From contig NC_091321.1 of NCBI RefSeq assembly GCF_038502225.1, positions 37,161,453 through 37,225,452 on the forward strand: a DNA stretch of 64,000 bases. The letters run 5' to 3'. The DNA comes from Cherax quadricarinatus. Its lineage: Eukaryota > Arthropoda > Malacostraca > Decapoda > Parastacidae. The position numbers and the translations under genes are program-made. Below are positions 25,201 to 41,000 of the stretch, in pieces. Numbering within the stretch: position 1 is the stretch's first letter; each line of letters begins with the position of its first letter. The notes beneath the pieces were generated by a model. That model searched no databases and was not told the DNA's origin. It worked only from the letters and a program-made list of their open reading frames with translations.

Positions 25201-28200
25201 AGTATCAGAATGTGAAGAATCAACAGTATCACTGTATACCCACAATAATAAACTCACACCTAGTATCAGAATGTGAAGAATCAACAGTATCACTGTATAC
25301 CCACAATAATAAACTCACACCTAGTATCAGAATGTGAAGAATCAACAGTGTCACTGTATACCCACAATAATAAACTCACACCTAGTATCAGAATGTGAAG
25401 AATCAACAGTGTCACTGTATACCCACAATAATAAACTCACACCTAGTATCAGAATGTGAAGAATCAACAGTATCACTGTATACCCACAATAATAAACTCA
25501 CACCTAGTATCAGAATGTGAAGAATCAACAGTATCACTGTATACCCACAATAATAAACTCACACCTAGTATCAGAATGTGAAGAATCAACAGTATCACTG
25601 TATACCCACAATAATAAACTCACACCTAGTATCAGAATGTGAAGAATCAACAGTCTCAATGTATGCCAACAATAATAAACTCATACCTAGTACTGTATCC
25701 CCACAATAATAAACTCACACCTAGTATCAGAATGTGAAGAATCAACAGTATCACTGTATACCCACAATAATAAACTCACACCTAGTATCAGAATGTGAAG
25801 AATCAACAGTATCACTGTATACCCACAATAATAAACTCACACCTAGTATCAGAATGTGAAGAATCAACAGTATCACTGTATACCCACAATAATAAACTCA
25901 CACCTAGTATCAGAATGTGAAGAATCAACAGTATCACTGTATACCCACAATAATAAACTCACACCTAGTATCAGAATGTGAAGAATCAACAGTATCACTG
26001 TATACCCACAATAATAAACTCACACCTAGTATCAGAATGTGAAGAATCAACAGTATCACTGTATACCCACAATAATAAACTCACACCTAGTATCAGAATG
26101 TGAAGAATCAACAGTATCACTGTATACCCACAATAATAACTCACACCTAGTATCAGTAGAATCAACAGTATCACTGTATACCCACAATAATAAACTCACA
26201 CCTAGTATCAGAATGTGAAGAATCAACAGTATCACTGTATACCCACAATAATAAACTCACTCCTTATCACTGTATACCCACAATAATAAACTCACACCTA
26301 GTATCAGAATGTGAAGAATCAACAGTATCACTGTATACCCACAATAATAAACTCACACCTAGTATCAGAATGTGAAGAATCAACAGTATCACTGTATACC
26401 CACAATAATAAACTCACACCTAGTATCAGAATGTGAAGAATCAACAGTATCACTGTATACCCACAATAATAAACTCACACCTAGTATCAGAATGTGAAGA
26501 ATCAACAGTATCACTGTATACCCACAATAATAAACTCACACCTAGTATCAGAATGTGAAGAATCAACAGTATCACTGTATACCCACAATAATAAACTCAC
26601 ACCTAGTATCAGAATGTGAAGAATCAACAGATCACTGTATACCCACAATAATAAACTCACACCTAGTATCAGAATGTGAAGAATCAATCACTGTATACCC
26701 ACAATAATAAACTCACACCTAGTATCAGAATGTGAAGAATCAACAGTATCACTGTATACCCACAATAATAAACTCACACCTAGTATCAGAATGTGAAGAA
26801 TCAACAGTATCACTGTATACCCACAATAATAAACTCACACCTAGTATCAGAATGTGAAGAATCAACAGTATCACTGTATACCCACAATAATAAACTCACA
26901 CCTAGTATCAGAATGTGAAGAATCAACAGTATCACTGTATACCCACAATAATAAACTCACACCTAGTATCAGAATGTGAAGAATCAACAGTATCACTGTA
27001 TACCCACAATAATAAACTCACACCTAGTATCAGAATGTGAAGAATCAACAGTATCACTGTATACCCACAATAATAAACTCACACCTAGTATCAGAATGTG
27101 AAGAATCAACAGTATCACTGTATACCCACAATAATAAACTCACACCTAGTATCAGAATGTGAAGAATCAACAGTATCACTGTATACCCACAATAATAAAC
27201 TCACACCTAGTATCAGAATGTGAAGAATCAACAGTCTCATCACTGTATACCCACAATAATAAACTCACACCTAGTATCAGAATGTGAAGAATCAACAGTA
27301 TCACTGTATACCCACAATAATAAACTCACACCTAGTATCAGAATGTGAAGAATCAACAGTATCACTGTATACCCACAATAATAAACTCACACCTAGTATC
27401 AGAATGTGAAGAATCAACAGTATCACTGTATACCCACAATAATAAACTCACACCTAGTATCAGAATGTGAAGAATCAACAGTATCACTGTATACCCACAA
27501 TAATAAACTCACACCTAGTATCAGAATGTGAAGAATCAACAGTATCACTGTATACCCACAATAATAAACTCACACCTAGTATCAGAATGTGAAGAATCAA
27601 CAGTATCACTGTATACCCACAATAATAAACTCACACCTAGTATCAGAATGTGAAGAATCAACAGTATCACTGTATACCCACAATAATAAACTCACACCTA
27701 GTATCAGAATGTGAAGAATCAACAGTATCACTGTATACCCACAATAATAAACTCACACCTAGTATCAGAATGTGAAGAATCAACAGTATCACTGTATACC
27801 CACAATAATAAACTCACACCTAGTATCAGAATGTGAAGAATCAACAGTGTCACTGTATACCCACAATAATAAACTCACACCTAGTATCAGAATGTGAAGA
27901 ATCAACAGTATCACTGTATACCCACAATAATAAACTCACACCTAGTATCAGAATGTGAAGAATCAACAGTATCACTGTATACCCACAATAATAAACTCAC
28001 ACCTAGTATCAGAATGTGAAGAATCAACAGTATCACTGTATACCCACAATAATAAACTCACACCTAGTATCAGAATGTGAAGAATCAACAGTATCACTGT
28101 ATACCCACAATAATAAACTCACACCTAGTATCAGAATGTGAAGAATCAACAGTATCACTGTATACCCACAATAATAAACTCACACCTAGTATCAGAATGT

Positions 28201-28921
28201 GAAGAATCAACAGTATCACTGTATACCCACAATAATAAACTCACACCTAGTATCAGAATGTGAAGAATCAACAGTATCACTGTATACCCACAATAATAAA
28301 CTCACACCTAGTATCAGAATGTGAAGAATCAACAGTATCACTGTATACCCACAATAATAAACTCACACCTAGTATCAGAATGTGAAGAATCAACAGTATC
28401 ACTGTATACCCACAATAATAAACTCACACCTAGTATCAGAATGTGAAGAATCAACTCACTGTATACCCACAATAATAAACTCACACCTAGTATCAGAATG
28501 TGAAGAATCAACAGTATCACTGTATACCCACAATAATAAACTCACACCTAGTATCAGAATGTGAAGAATCAACAGTATCACTGTATACCCACAATAATAA
28601 ACTCACACCTAGTATCAGAATGTGAAGAATCAACAGTATCACTGTATACCCACAATAATAAACTCACACCTAGTATCAGAATGTGAAGAATCAACAGTAT
28701 CACTGTATACCCACAATAATAAACTCACACCTAGTATCAGAATGTGAAGAATCAACAGTATCACTGTATACCCACAATAATAAACTCACACCTAGTATCA
28801 GAATGTGAAGAATCAACAGTATCACTGTATACCCACAATAATAAACTCACACCTAGTATCAGAATGTGAAGAATCAACAGTATCACTGTATACCCACATT
28901 AATAAACTCACACCTAAAGAA

Positions 28922-29062
28922 TTATCACTGTATGCCCACATTAATAAACTCACACCTTATCACTGTATACCCACATTAATAAACTCACACCTTATCACTG
29001 TATGCCCACATTAATAAACTCACACCTTATCACTGTATACCCACATTAATAAACTCACACCT
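28922..29062. repeat. Derived 35-bp sub-array within satellite A
   Basis: Four consecutive shortened units start at about 28922, 28956, 28991 and 29026. Each reads TTATCACTGTATRCCCACA then TTAATAAACTCACACC and lacks the CTAGTATCAGAATGTG-to-CAACAG half. A deleted unit appears to have been amplified locally. Confidence 0.85.
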
Positions 29063-32000
29063 AGTATCAGAATGTGAAGAATCAACAGTATCACTGTATA
29101 CCCACAATAATAACTCACACCTAGTATCAGAATGTGAAGAATCAACACTCACACCGAGTATCAGAATGTGAAGAATCAACAGTATCACTGTATACCCACA
29201 ATAATAAACTCACACCTAGTATCAGAATGTGAAGAATCAACAGTATCACTGTATACCCACAATAATAAACTCACACCTAGTATCAGAATGTGAAGAATCA
29301 ACAGTATCACTGTATACCCACAATAATAAACTCACACCTAGTATCAGAATGTGAAGAATCAACAGTATCACTGTATACCCACAATAATAAACTCACACCT
29401 AGTATCAGAATGTGAAGAATCAACAGTATCACTGTATACCCACAATAATAAACTCACACCTAGTATCAGAATGTGAAGAATCAACAGTATCACTGTATAC
29501 CCACAATAATAAACTCACACCTAGTATCAGAATGTGAAGAATCAACAGTATCACTGTATACCCACAATAATAAACTCTCTAGTATCAGAATGTGAAGAAT
29601 CAACTAGTATCAGAATGTGAAGAATCAACAGTATCACTGTATACCCACAATAATAAACTCACACCTAGTATCAGAATGTGAAGAATCAACAGTGTCACTG
29701 TATACCCACAATAATAAACTCACACCTAGTATCAGAATGTGAAGAATCAACAGTATCACTGTATACCCACAATAATAAACTCACACCTAGTATCAGAATG
29801 TGAAGAATCAACAGTATCACTGTATACCCACAATAATAAACTCACACCTAGTATCAGAATGTGAAGAATCAACAGTCAACATCACTGTATACCCACAATA
29901 ATAAACTCACACCTAGTATCAGAATGTGAAGAATCAACAGTATCACTGTATACCCACAATAATAAACTCACACCTAGTATCAGAATGTGAAGAATCAACA
30001 GTATCACTGTATACCCACAATAATAAACTCACACCTAGTATCAGAATGTGAAGAATCAACAGTATCACTGTATACCCACAATAATAAACTCACACCTAGT
30101 ATCAGAATGTGAAGAATCAACAGTATCACTGTATACCCACAATAATAAACTCACACCTAGTATCAGAATGTGAAGAATCAACAGTATCACTGTATACCCA
30201 CAATAATAAACTCACACCTAGTATCAGAATGTGAAGAATCAACAGTATCACTGTATACCCACAATAATAAACTCACACCTAGTATCAGAATGTGAAGAAT
30301 CAACAGTGTCACTGTATACCCACAATAATAAATCACACCTAGTATCAGAATGTGAAGAATCAAAGTGTCTCACTCACCTAGTATCAGAATGTGAAGAATC
30401 AACAGTATCACTGTATACCCACAATAATAAACTCACACCTAGTATCAGAATGTGAAGAATCAACAGTATCACTGTATACCCACAATAATAAACTCACACC
30501 TAGTACCAGAATGTGAAGAATCAACAGTATCACTGTATACCCACAATAATAAACTCACACCTAGTATCAGAATGTGAAGAATCAACAGTATCACTGTATA
30601 CCCACAATAATACTCACACCTAGTACAGAATGTGAAGAATCAACAAACTCACACCTAGTATCAGAATGTGAAGAATCAACAGTATCACTGTATACCCACA
30701 ATAATAAACTCACACCTAGTATCAGAATGTGAAGAATCAACAGTATCACTGTATACCCACAATAATAAACTCACACCTAGTATCAGAATGTGAAGAATCA
30801 ACAGTATCACTGTATACCCACAATAATAAACTCACACCTAGTATCAGAATGTGAAGAATCAACAGTATCACTGTATACCCACAATAATAAACTCACACCT
30901 AGTATCAGAATGAAGAATCAAACACTGTATCACTCACCTAGTATCAGAATGTGAAGAATCAACAGTATCACTGTATACCCACAATAATAAACTCACACCT
31001 AGTATCAGAATGTGAAGAATCAACAGTATCACTGTATACCCACAATAATAAACTCACACCTAGTATCAGAATGTGAAGAATCAACAGTATCACTGTATAC
31101 CCACAATAATAAACTCACACCTAGTATCAGAATGTGAAGAATCAACAGTATCACTGTATACCCACAATAATAAACTCACACCTAGTATCAGAATGTGAAG
31201 AATCAACAGTATCACTGTATACCCACAATAATAAACTCCACACTGTATAATAAACTCACACCTAGTATCAGAATGTGAAGAATCAACAGTATCACTGTAT
31301 ACCCACAATAATAAACTCACACCTAGTATCAGAATGTGAAGAATCAACAGTATCACTGTATACCCACAATAATAAACTCACACCTAGTATCAGAATGTGA
31401 AGAATCAACAGTATCACTGTATACCCACAATAATAAACTCACACCTAGTATCAGAATGTGAAGAATCAACAGTATCACTGTATACCCACAATAATAAACT
31501 CACACCTAGTATCAGAATGTGAAGAATCAACAGTATCACTGTATACCCACAATAATAAACTCACACCTAGTATCAGAATGTGAAGAATCAACAGTATCAC
31601 TGTATACCCACAATAATAAACTCACACCTAGTATCAGAATGTAATCAACAGTATCACTGTATACCCACAATAATAAACTCACACCTAGTATCAGAATGTG
31701 AAGAATCAACAGTATCACTGTATACCCACAATAATAAACTCACACCTAGTATCAGAATGTGAAGAATCAACAGTATCACTGTATACCCACAATAATAAAC
31801 TCACACCTAGTATCAGAATGTGAAGAATCAACAGTGAAGAATCACTGTATACCCACAATAATAAACTCACACCTAGTATCAGAATGTGAAGAATCAACAG
31901 TATCACTGTATACCCACAATAATAAACTCACACCTAGTATCAGAATGTGAAGAATCAACAGTATCACTGTATACCCACAATAATAAACTCACACCTAGTA

Positions 32001-35000
32001 TCAGAATGTGAAGAATCAACAGTATCACTGTATACCCACAATAATAAACTCACACCTAGTATCAGAATGTGAAGAATCAACAGTATCACTGTATACCCAC
32101 AATAATAAACTCACACCTAGTATCAGAATGTGAAGAATCAACAGTATCACTGTATACCCACAATAATAAACTCACACCTAGTATCAGAATGTGAAGAATC
32201 AACAGTATCACTGTATACCCACAATAATAAACTCACACCTAGTATCAGAATGTGAAGAATCAACAGTATCACTGTATACCCACAATAATAAACTCACACC
32301 TAGTATCAGAATGTGAAGAATCAACAGTGTCACTGTATACCCACAATAATAAACTCACACCTAGTATCAGAATGTGAAGAATCAACAGTATCACTGTATA
32401 CCCACAATAATAAACTCACACCTAGTATCAGAATGTGAAGAATCAACAGTATCACTGTATACCCACAATAATAAACTCACACCTAGTATCAGAATGTGAA
32501 GAATCAACAGATCAGTATACCCACAATAATAAACTCTAACAGAATGTGAAGAATCAACATCACTGTATACCCACAATAATAAACTCACACCTAGTATCAG
32601 AATGTGAAGAATCAACAGTATCACTGTATACCCACAATAATAAACTCACACCTAGTATCAGAATGTGAAGAATCAACAGTATCACTGTATACCCACAATA
32701 ATAAACTCACACCTAGTATCAGAATGTGAAGAATCAACAGTATCACTGTATACCCACAATAATAAACTCACACCTAGTATCAGAATGTGAAGAATCAACA
32801 GTATCACTGTATACCCACAATAATAAACTCACACCTAGTATCAGAATGTGAGAATCAACAGTATCACTGTATACCCACAATAATAAACTCACACCTAGTA
32901 TCAGAATGTGAAGAATCAATCACTGTATACCCACAATAATAAACTCACACCTAGTATCAGAATGTGAAGAATCAACAGTATCACTGTATACCCACAATAA
33001 TAAACTCACACCTAGTATCAGAATGTGAAGAATCAACAGTATCACTGTATACCCACAATAATAAACTCACACCTAGTATCAGAATGTGAAGAATCAACAG
33101 TATCACTGTATACCCACAATAATAAACTCACACCTAGTATCAGAATGTGAAGAATCAACAGTATCACTGTATACCCACAATAATAAACTCACACCTAGTA
33201 TCAGAATGTGAAGAATCAACAGTATCACTGTATACCCACAATAATAAACTCACACCTAGTATCAGAATGTGAAGAATCAACAGTATCACTGTATACCCAC
33301 AATAATAAACTCACACCTAGTATCAGAATGTGAAGAATCAACAGTATCACTGTATACCCACAATAATAAACTCACACCTAGTATCAGAATGTGAAGAATC
33401 AACAGTATCACTGTATACCCACAATAATAAACTCACACCTAGTATCAGAATGTGAAGAATCAACAGTATCACTGTATACCCACAATAATAAACTCACACC
33501 TAGTATCAGAATGTGAAGAATCAACAGTATCACTGTATACCCACAATAATAAACTCACACCTAGTATCAGAATGTGAAGAATCAACAGTATCACTGTATA
33601 CCCACAATAATAAACTCACACCTAGTATCAGAATGTGAAGAATCAACAGTCATCACTGTATAACCACAATAATAAACTCACACCTAGTATCAGAATGTGA
33701 AGAATCAACAGTATCACTGTATACCCACAATAATAAACTCACACCTAGTATCAGAATGTGAAGAATCAACAGTATCACTGTATACCCACAATAATAAACT
33801 CACACCTAGTATCAGAATGTGAAGAATCAACAGTATCACTGTATACCCACAATAATAAACTCACACCTAGTATCAGAATGTGAAGAATCAACAGTCAACA
33901 TCACTGTATACCCACAATAATAAACTCACACCTAGTATCAGAATGTGAAGAATCAACAATATCACTGTATACCCACAATAATAAACTCACACCTAGTATC
34001 AGAATGTGAAGAATCAACAGTATCACTGTATACCCACAATAATAAACTCACACCTAGTATCAGAATGTGAAGAATCAACAGTCACTGTATACCCACAATA
34101 ATAAACTCACACCTAGTATCAGAATGTGAAGAATCAACAGTCTCCCACAATAATAAACTCACACCTAGTATCAGAATGTGAAGAATCAACAGTATCACTG
34201 TATACCCACAATAATAAACTCACACCTAGTATCAGAATGTGAAGAATCAACAGATCACTGTATACCCACAATAATAAATCACACCTAGTATCAGAATGTG
34301 AAGAATCAACAGTATCACTGTATACCCACAATAATAAACTCACACCTAGTATCAGAATGTGAAGAATCAACAGTATCACTGTATACCCACAATAATAAAC
34401 TCACACCTAGTATCAGAATGTGAAGAATCAACAGTATCACTGTATACCCACAATAATAAACTCACACCTAGTATCAGAATGTGAAGAATCAACAGTATCA
34501 CTGTATACCCACAATAATAAACTCACACCTAGTATCAGAATGTGAAGAATCAACAGTATCACTGTATACCCACAATAATAAACTCACACCTAGTATCAGA
34601 ATGTGAAGAATCAACAGTATCACTGTATACCCACAATAATAAACTCACACCTAGTATCAGAATGTGAAGAATCAACAGTATCACTGTATACCCACAATAA
34701 TAAACTCACACCTAGTATCAGAATGTGAAGAATCAACAGTATCACTGTATACCCACAATAATAAACTCACACCTAGTATCAGAATGTGAAGAATCAACAG
34801 TATCACTGTATACCCACAATAATAAACTCACACCTAGTATCAGAATGTGAAGAATCAACAATCACTGTATACCCACAATAATAAACTCACACCTAGTATC
34901 AGAATGTGAAGAATCAACAGTATCACTGTATACCCACAATAATAAACTCACACCTAGTATCAGAATGTGAAGAATCAACAGTATCACTGTATACCCACAA

Positions 35001-38000
35001 TAATAAACTCACACCTAGTATCAGAATGTGAAGAATCAACAGTATCACTGTATACCCACAATAATAAACTCACACCTAGTATCAGAATGTGAAGAATCAA
35101 CAGTATCACTGTATACCCACAATAATAAACTCACACCTAGTATCAGAATGTGAAGAATCAACAGTATCACTGTATACCCACAATAATAAACTCACACCTA
35201 GTATCAGAATGTGAAGAATCAACAGTATCACTGTATACCCACAATAATAAACTCACACCTAGTATCAGAATGTGAAGAATCAACAGTATCACTGTATACC
35301 CACAATAATAAACTCACACCTAGTATCAGAATGTGAAGAATCAACAGTATCACTGTATACCCACAATAATAAACTCACACCTAGTATCAGAATGTGAAGA
35401 ATCAACAGTATCACTGTATACCCACAATAATAAACTCACACCTAGTATCAGAATGTGAAGAATCAACAGTATCACTGTATACCCACAATAATAAACTCAC
35501 ACCTAGTATCAGAATGTGAAGAATCAACAGTGTCACTGTATACCCACAATAATAAACTCACACCTAGTATCAGAATGTGAAGAATCAACAGTGTCACTGT
35601 ATACCCACAATAATAAACTCACACCTAGTATCAGAATGTGAAGAATCAACAGTGTCACTGTATGCCCAGATTAATAAACTCATACCTAGTATCAGAATGT
35701 GAAGAATCAACAGTATCACTGTATACCCACAATAATAAACTCACACCTAGTATCAGAATGTGAAGAATCAACAGTATCACTGTATACCCACAATAATAAA
35801 CTCACACCTAGTATCAGAATGTGAAGAATCAACAGTCTCAATGTATGCCAACAATAATAAACTCATACCTAGTATCAGAATGTGAAGAATCAACAGTATC
35901 ACTGTATACCCACAATAATAAACTCACACCTAGTATCAGAATGTGAAGAATCAACAGTATCACTGTATACCCACAATAATAAACTCACACCTAGTATCAG
36001 AATGTGAAGAATCAACAGTATCACTGTATACCCACAATAATAAACTCACACCTAGTATCAGAATGTGAAGAATCAACAGTATCACTGTATACCCACAATA
36101 ATAAACTCACACCTAGTATCAGAATGTGAAGAATCAACAGTATCACTGTATACCCACAATAATAAACTCACACCTAGTATCAGAATGTGAAGAATCAACA
36201 GTATCACTGTATACCCACAATAATAAACTCACACCTAGTATCAGAATGTGAAGAATCAACAGTATCACTGTATACCCACAATAATAAACTCACACCTAGT
36301 ATCAGAATGTGAAGAATCAACAGTATCACTGTATACCCACAATAATAAACTCACACCTAGTATCAGAATGTGAAGAATCAACAGTATCACTGTATACCCA
36401 CAATAATAAACTCACACCTAGTATCAGAATGTGAAGAATCAAGAATCAACAGTCACTGTATACCCACAATAATAAACTCACACCTAGTATCAGAATGTGA
36501 AGAATCAACAGTCACACAATAATAAACTCACACCTAGTATCAGAATGTGAAGAATCAACAGTCTCAATGTATGCCAACAATAATAAACTCACACCTAGTA
36601 TCAGAATGTGAAGAATCAACAGTATCACTGTATACCCACAATAATAAACTCACACCTAGTATCAGAATGTGAAGAATCAACAGTATACCCACAATAATAA
36701 ACTCACACCTAGTCATACCCACAATAATAAACTCACACCTAATCAGTGAAGAATCAACAGTATCACTGTATACCCACAATAATAAACTCACACCTAGTAT
36801 CAGAATGTGAAGAATCAACAGTATCACTGTATACCCACAATAATAAACTCACACCTAGTATCAGAATGTGAAGAATCAACAGTATCACTGTATACCCACA
36901 ATAATAAACTCACACCTAGTATCAGAATGTGAAGAATCAACAGTATCACTGTATACCCACAATAATAAACTCACACCTAGTATCAGAATGTGAAGAATCA
37001 ACAGTATCACTGTATACCCACAATAATAAACTCACACCTAGTATCAGAATGTGAAGAATCAACAGTATCACTGTATACCCACAATAATAAACTCACACCT
37101 AGTATCAGAATGTGAAGAATCAACAGTATCACTGTATACCCACAATAATAAACTCACACCTAGTATCAGAATGTGAAGAATCAACAGTATCACTGTATAC
37201 CCACAATAATAAACTCACACCTAGTATCAGAATGTGAAGAATCTAGTATCAGAATGTGAAGAATCAACAGTATCACTGTATACCCACAATAATAAACTCA
37301 CACCTAGTATCAGAATGTGAAGAATCAACAATCACTGTATACCCACAATAATAAACTCACACCTAGTATCAGAATGTGAAGAATCAACAGTATCACTGTA
37401 TACCCACAATAATAAACTCACACCTAGTATCAGAATGTGAAGAATCAACAGTATCACTGTATACCCACAATAATAAACTCACACCTAGTATCAGAATGTG
37501 AAGAATCAACAGTATCACTGTATACCCACCTCACACTAGTATCAGAATGTGAAGAATCAACAGTATCACTGTAAACGAACAATAATAAACTCACACCTAG
37601 TATCAGAATGTGAAGAATCAACAGTATCACTGTATACCCACAATAATAAACTCACACCTAGTATCAGAATGTGAAGAATCAACAGTGTCACTGTATACCC
37701 ACAATAATAAACTCACACCTAGTATCAGAATGTGAAGAATCAACAGTATCACTGTATACCCACAATAATAAACTCACACCTAGTATCAGAATGTGAAGAA
37801 TCAACAGTATCACTGTATACCCACAATAATAAACTCACACCTAGTATCAGAATGTGAAGAATCAACAGTATCACTGTATACCCACAATAATAAACTCACA
37901 CCTAGTATCAGAATGTGAAGAATCAACAGTATCACTGTATACCCACAATAATAAACTCACACCTAGTATCAGAATGTGAAGAATCAACAGTATCACTGTA

Positions 38001-41000
38001 TACCCACAATAATAAACTCACACCTAGTATCAGAATGTGAAGAATCAACAGTATCACTGTATACCCACAATAATAAACTCACACCTAGTATCAGAATGTG
38101 AAGAATCAACAGTATCACTGTATACCCACAATAATAAACTCACACCTAGTATCAGAATGTGAAGAATCAACAGTCAACATCACTGTATACCCACAATAAT
38201 AAACTCACACCTAGTATCAGAATGTGAAGAATCAACAGTATCACTGTATACCCACAATAATAAACTCACACCTAGTATCAGAATGTGAAGAATCAACAGT
38301 GAAGAATCAACAGTCACTGTATACCCACAATAATAAACTCACACCTAGTATCAGAATGTGAAGAATCACACAGTAAACTCACCTGTATCAAACAATAATA
38401 AACTCACACCTAGTATCAGAATGTGAAGAATCAACAGTATCACTGTATACCCACAATAATAAACTCACACCTAGTATCAGAATGTGAAGAATCAACAGTA
38501 TCACTGTATACCCACAATAATAAACTCACACCTAGTATCAGAATGTGAAGAATCAACAGTATCACTGTATACCCACAATAATAAACTCACACCTAGTATC
38601 AGAATGTGAAGAATCAACAGTATCACTGTATACCCACAATAATAAACTCACACCTAGTATCAGAATGTGAAGAATCAACAGTATCACTGTATACCCACAA
38701 TAATAAACTCACACCTAGTATCAGAATGTGAAGAATCAACAGTATCACTGTATACCCACAATAATAAACTCACACCTAGTATCAGAATGTGAAGAATCAA
38801 CAGTATCACTGTATACCCACAATAATAAACTCACACCTAGTATCAGAATGTGAAGAATCAACAGTATCACTGTATACCCACAATAATAAACTCACACCTA
38901 GTATCAGAATGTGAAGAATCAACAGTATCACTGTATACCCACAATAATAAACTCACACCTAGTATCAGAATGTGAAGAATCAACAACTGAATCTAACAGT
39001 ATCACTGTATACCCACAATAATAAACTCACACCTAGTATCAGAATGTGAAGAATCAACAGTATCACTGTATACCCACAATAATAAACTCACACCTAGTAT
39101 CAGAATGTGAAGAATCAACAGTATCACTGTATACCCACAATAATAAACTCACACCTAGTATCAGAATGTGAAGAATCAACAGTATCACTGTATACCCACA
39201 ATAATAAACTCACACCTAGTATCAGAATGTGAAGAATCAACAGTATCACTGTATACCCACAATAATAAACTCACACCTAGTATCAGAATGTGAAGAATCA
39301 ACAGTATCACTGTATACCCACAATAATAAACTCACACCTAGTATCAGAATGTGAAGAATCAACAGTATCACTGTATACCCACAGTATCACTAATAAACTC
39401 ACACCTAGTATCAGAATGTGAAGAATCAACAGTATCACTGTATACCCACAATAATAAACTCACACCTAGTATCAGAATGTGAAGAATCAACAGTATCACT
39501 GTATACCCACAATAATAAACTCACACCTAGTATCAGAATGTGAAGAATCAACAGTATCACTGTATACCCACAATAATAAACTCACACCTAGTATCAGAAT
39601 GTGAAGAATCAACAGTATCACTGTATACCCACAATAATAAACTCACACCTAGTATCAGAATGTCAACAGTAAGAATCAACAGTATCACTGTATACCCACA
39701 ATAATAAACTCACACCTAGTATCAGAATGTGAAGAATCAACAGTATCACTGTATACCCACAATAATAAACTCACACCTAGTATCAGAATGTGAAGAATCA
39801 ACAGTATCACTGTATACCCACAATAATAAACTCACACCTAGTATCAGAATGTGAAGAATCAACAGTATCACTGTATACCCACAATAATAAACTCACACCT
39901 AGTATCAGAATGTGAAGAATCAACAGTATCACTGTATACCCACAATAATAAACTCACACCTAGTATCAGAATGTGAAGAATCAACAGTATCACTGTATAC
40001 CCACAATAATAAACTCACACCTAGTATCAGAATGTGAAGAATCAACAGTATCACTGTATACCCACAATAATAAACTCACACCTAGTATCAGAATGTGAAG
40101 AATCAACAGTATCACTGTATACCCACAATAATAAACTCACACCTAGTATCAGAATGTGAAGAATCAACAGTATCACTGTATACCCACATTAATAAACTCA
40201 TACCTAGTATCAGAATGTGAAGAATCAACAGTATCACTGTATATCCACATTAATAAACTCATACCTAGTGTCAGAATGTGAAGAATCAATAGTATCACTG
40301 TATACCCACATTAATAAACTCACACCTATTATCAGAATGTGAAGAATAAACAGTATCATTGTATACCAACATTAATAAACTCACACCTAGTATCAGAATG
40401 TGAAGAATCAACAGTATCACTGTATACCCACAATAATAAACTCACACCTAGTATCAGAATGTGAAGAATCAACAGTATCACTGTATACCCACAATAATAA
40501 ACTCACACCTAGTATCAGAATGTGAAGAATCAACAGTATCACTGTATACCCACAATAATAAACTCACACCTAGTATCAGAATGTGAAGAATCAACAGTAT
40601 CACTGTATACCCACAATAATAAACTCACACCTAGTATCAGAATGTGAAGAATCAACAGTATCACTGTATACCCACAATAATAAACTCACACCTAGTATCA
40701 GAATGTGAAGAATCAACAGTATCACTGTATACCCACAATAATAAACTCACACCTAGTATCAGAATGTGAAGAATCAACAGTATCACTGTATACCCACAAT
40801 AATAAACTCACACCTAGTATCAGAATGTGAAGAATCAACAGTATCACTGTATACCCACAATAATAAACTCACACCTAGTATCAGAATGTGAAGAATCAAC
40901 AGTATCACTGTATACCCACAATAATAAACTCACACCTAGTATCAGAATGTGAAGAATCAACAGTATCACTGTATACCCACAATAATAAACTCACACCTAG

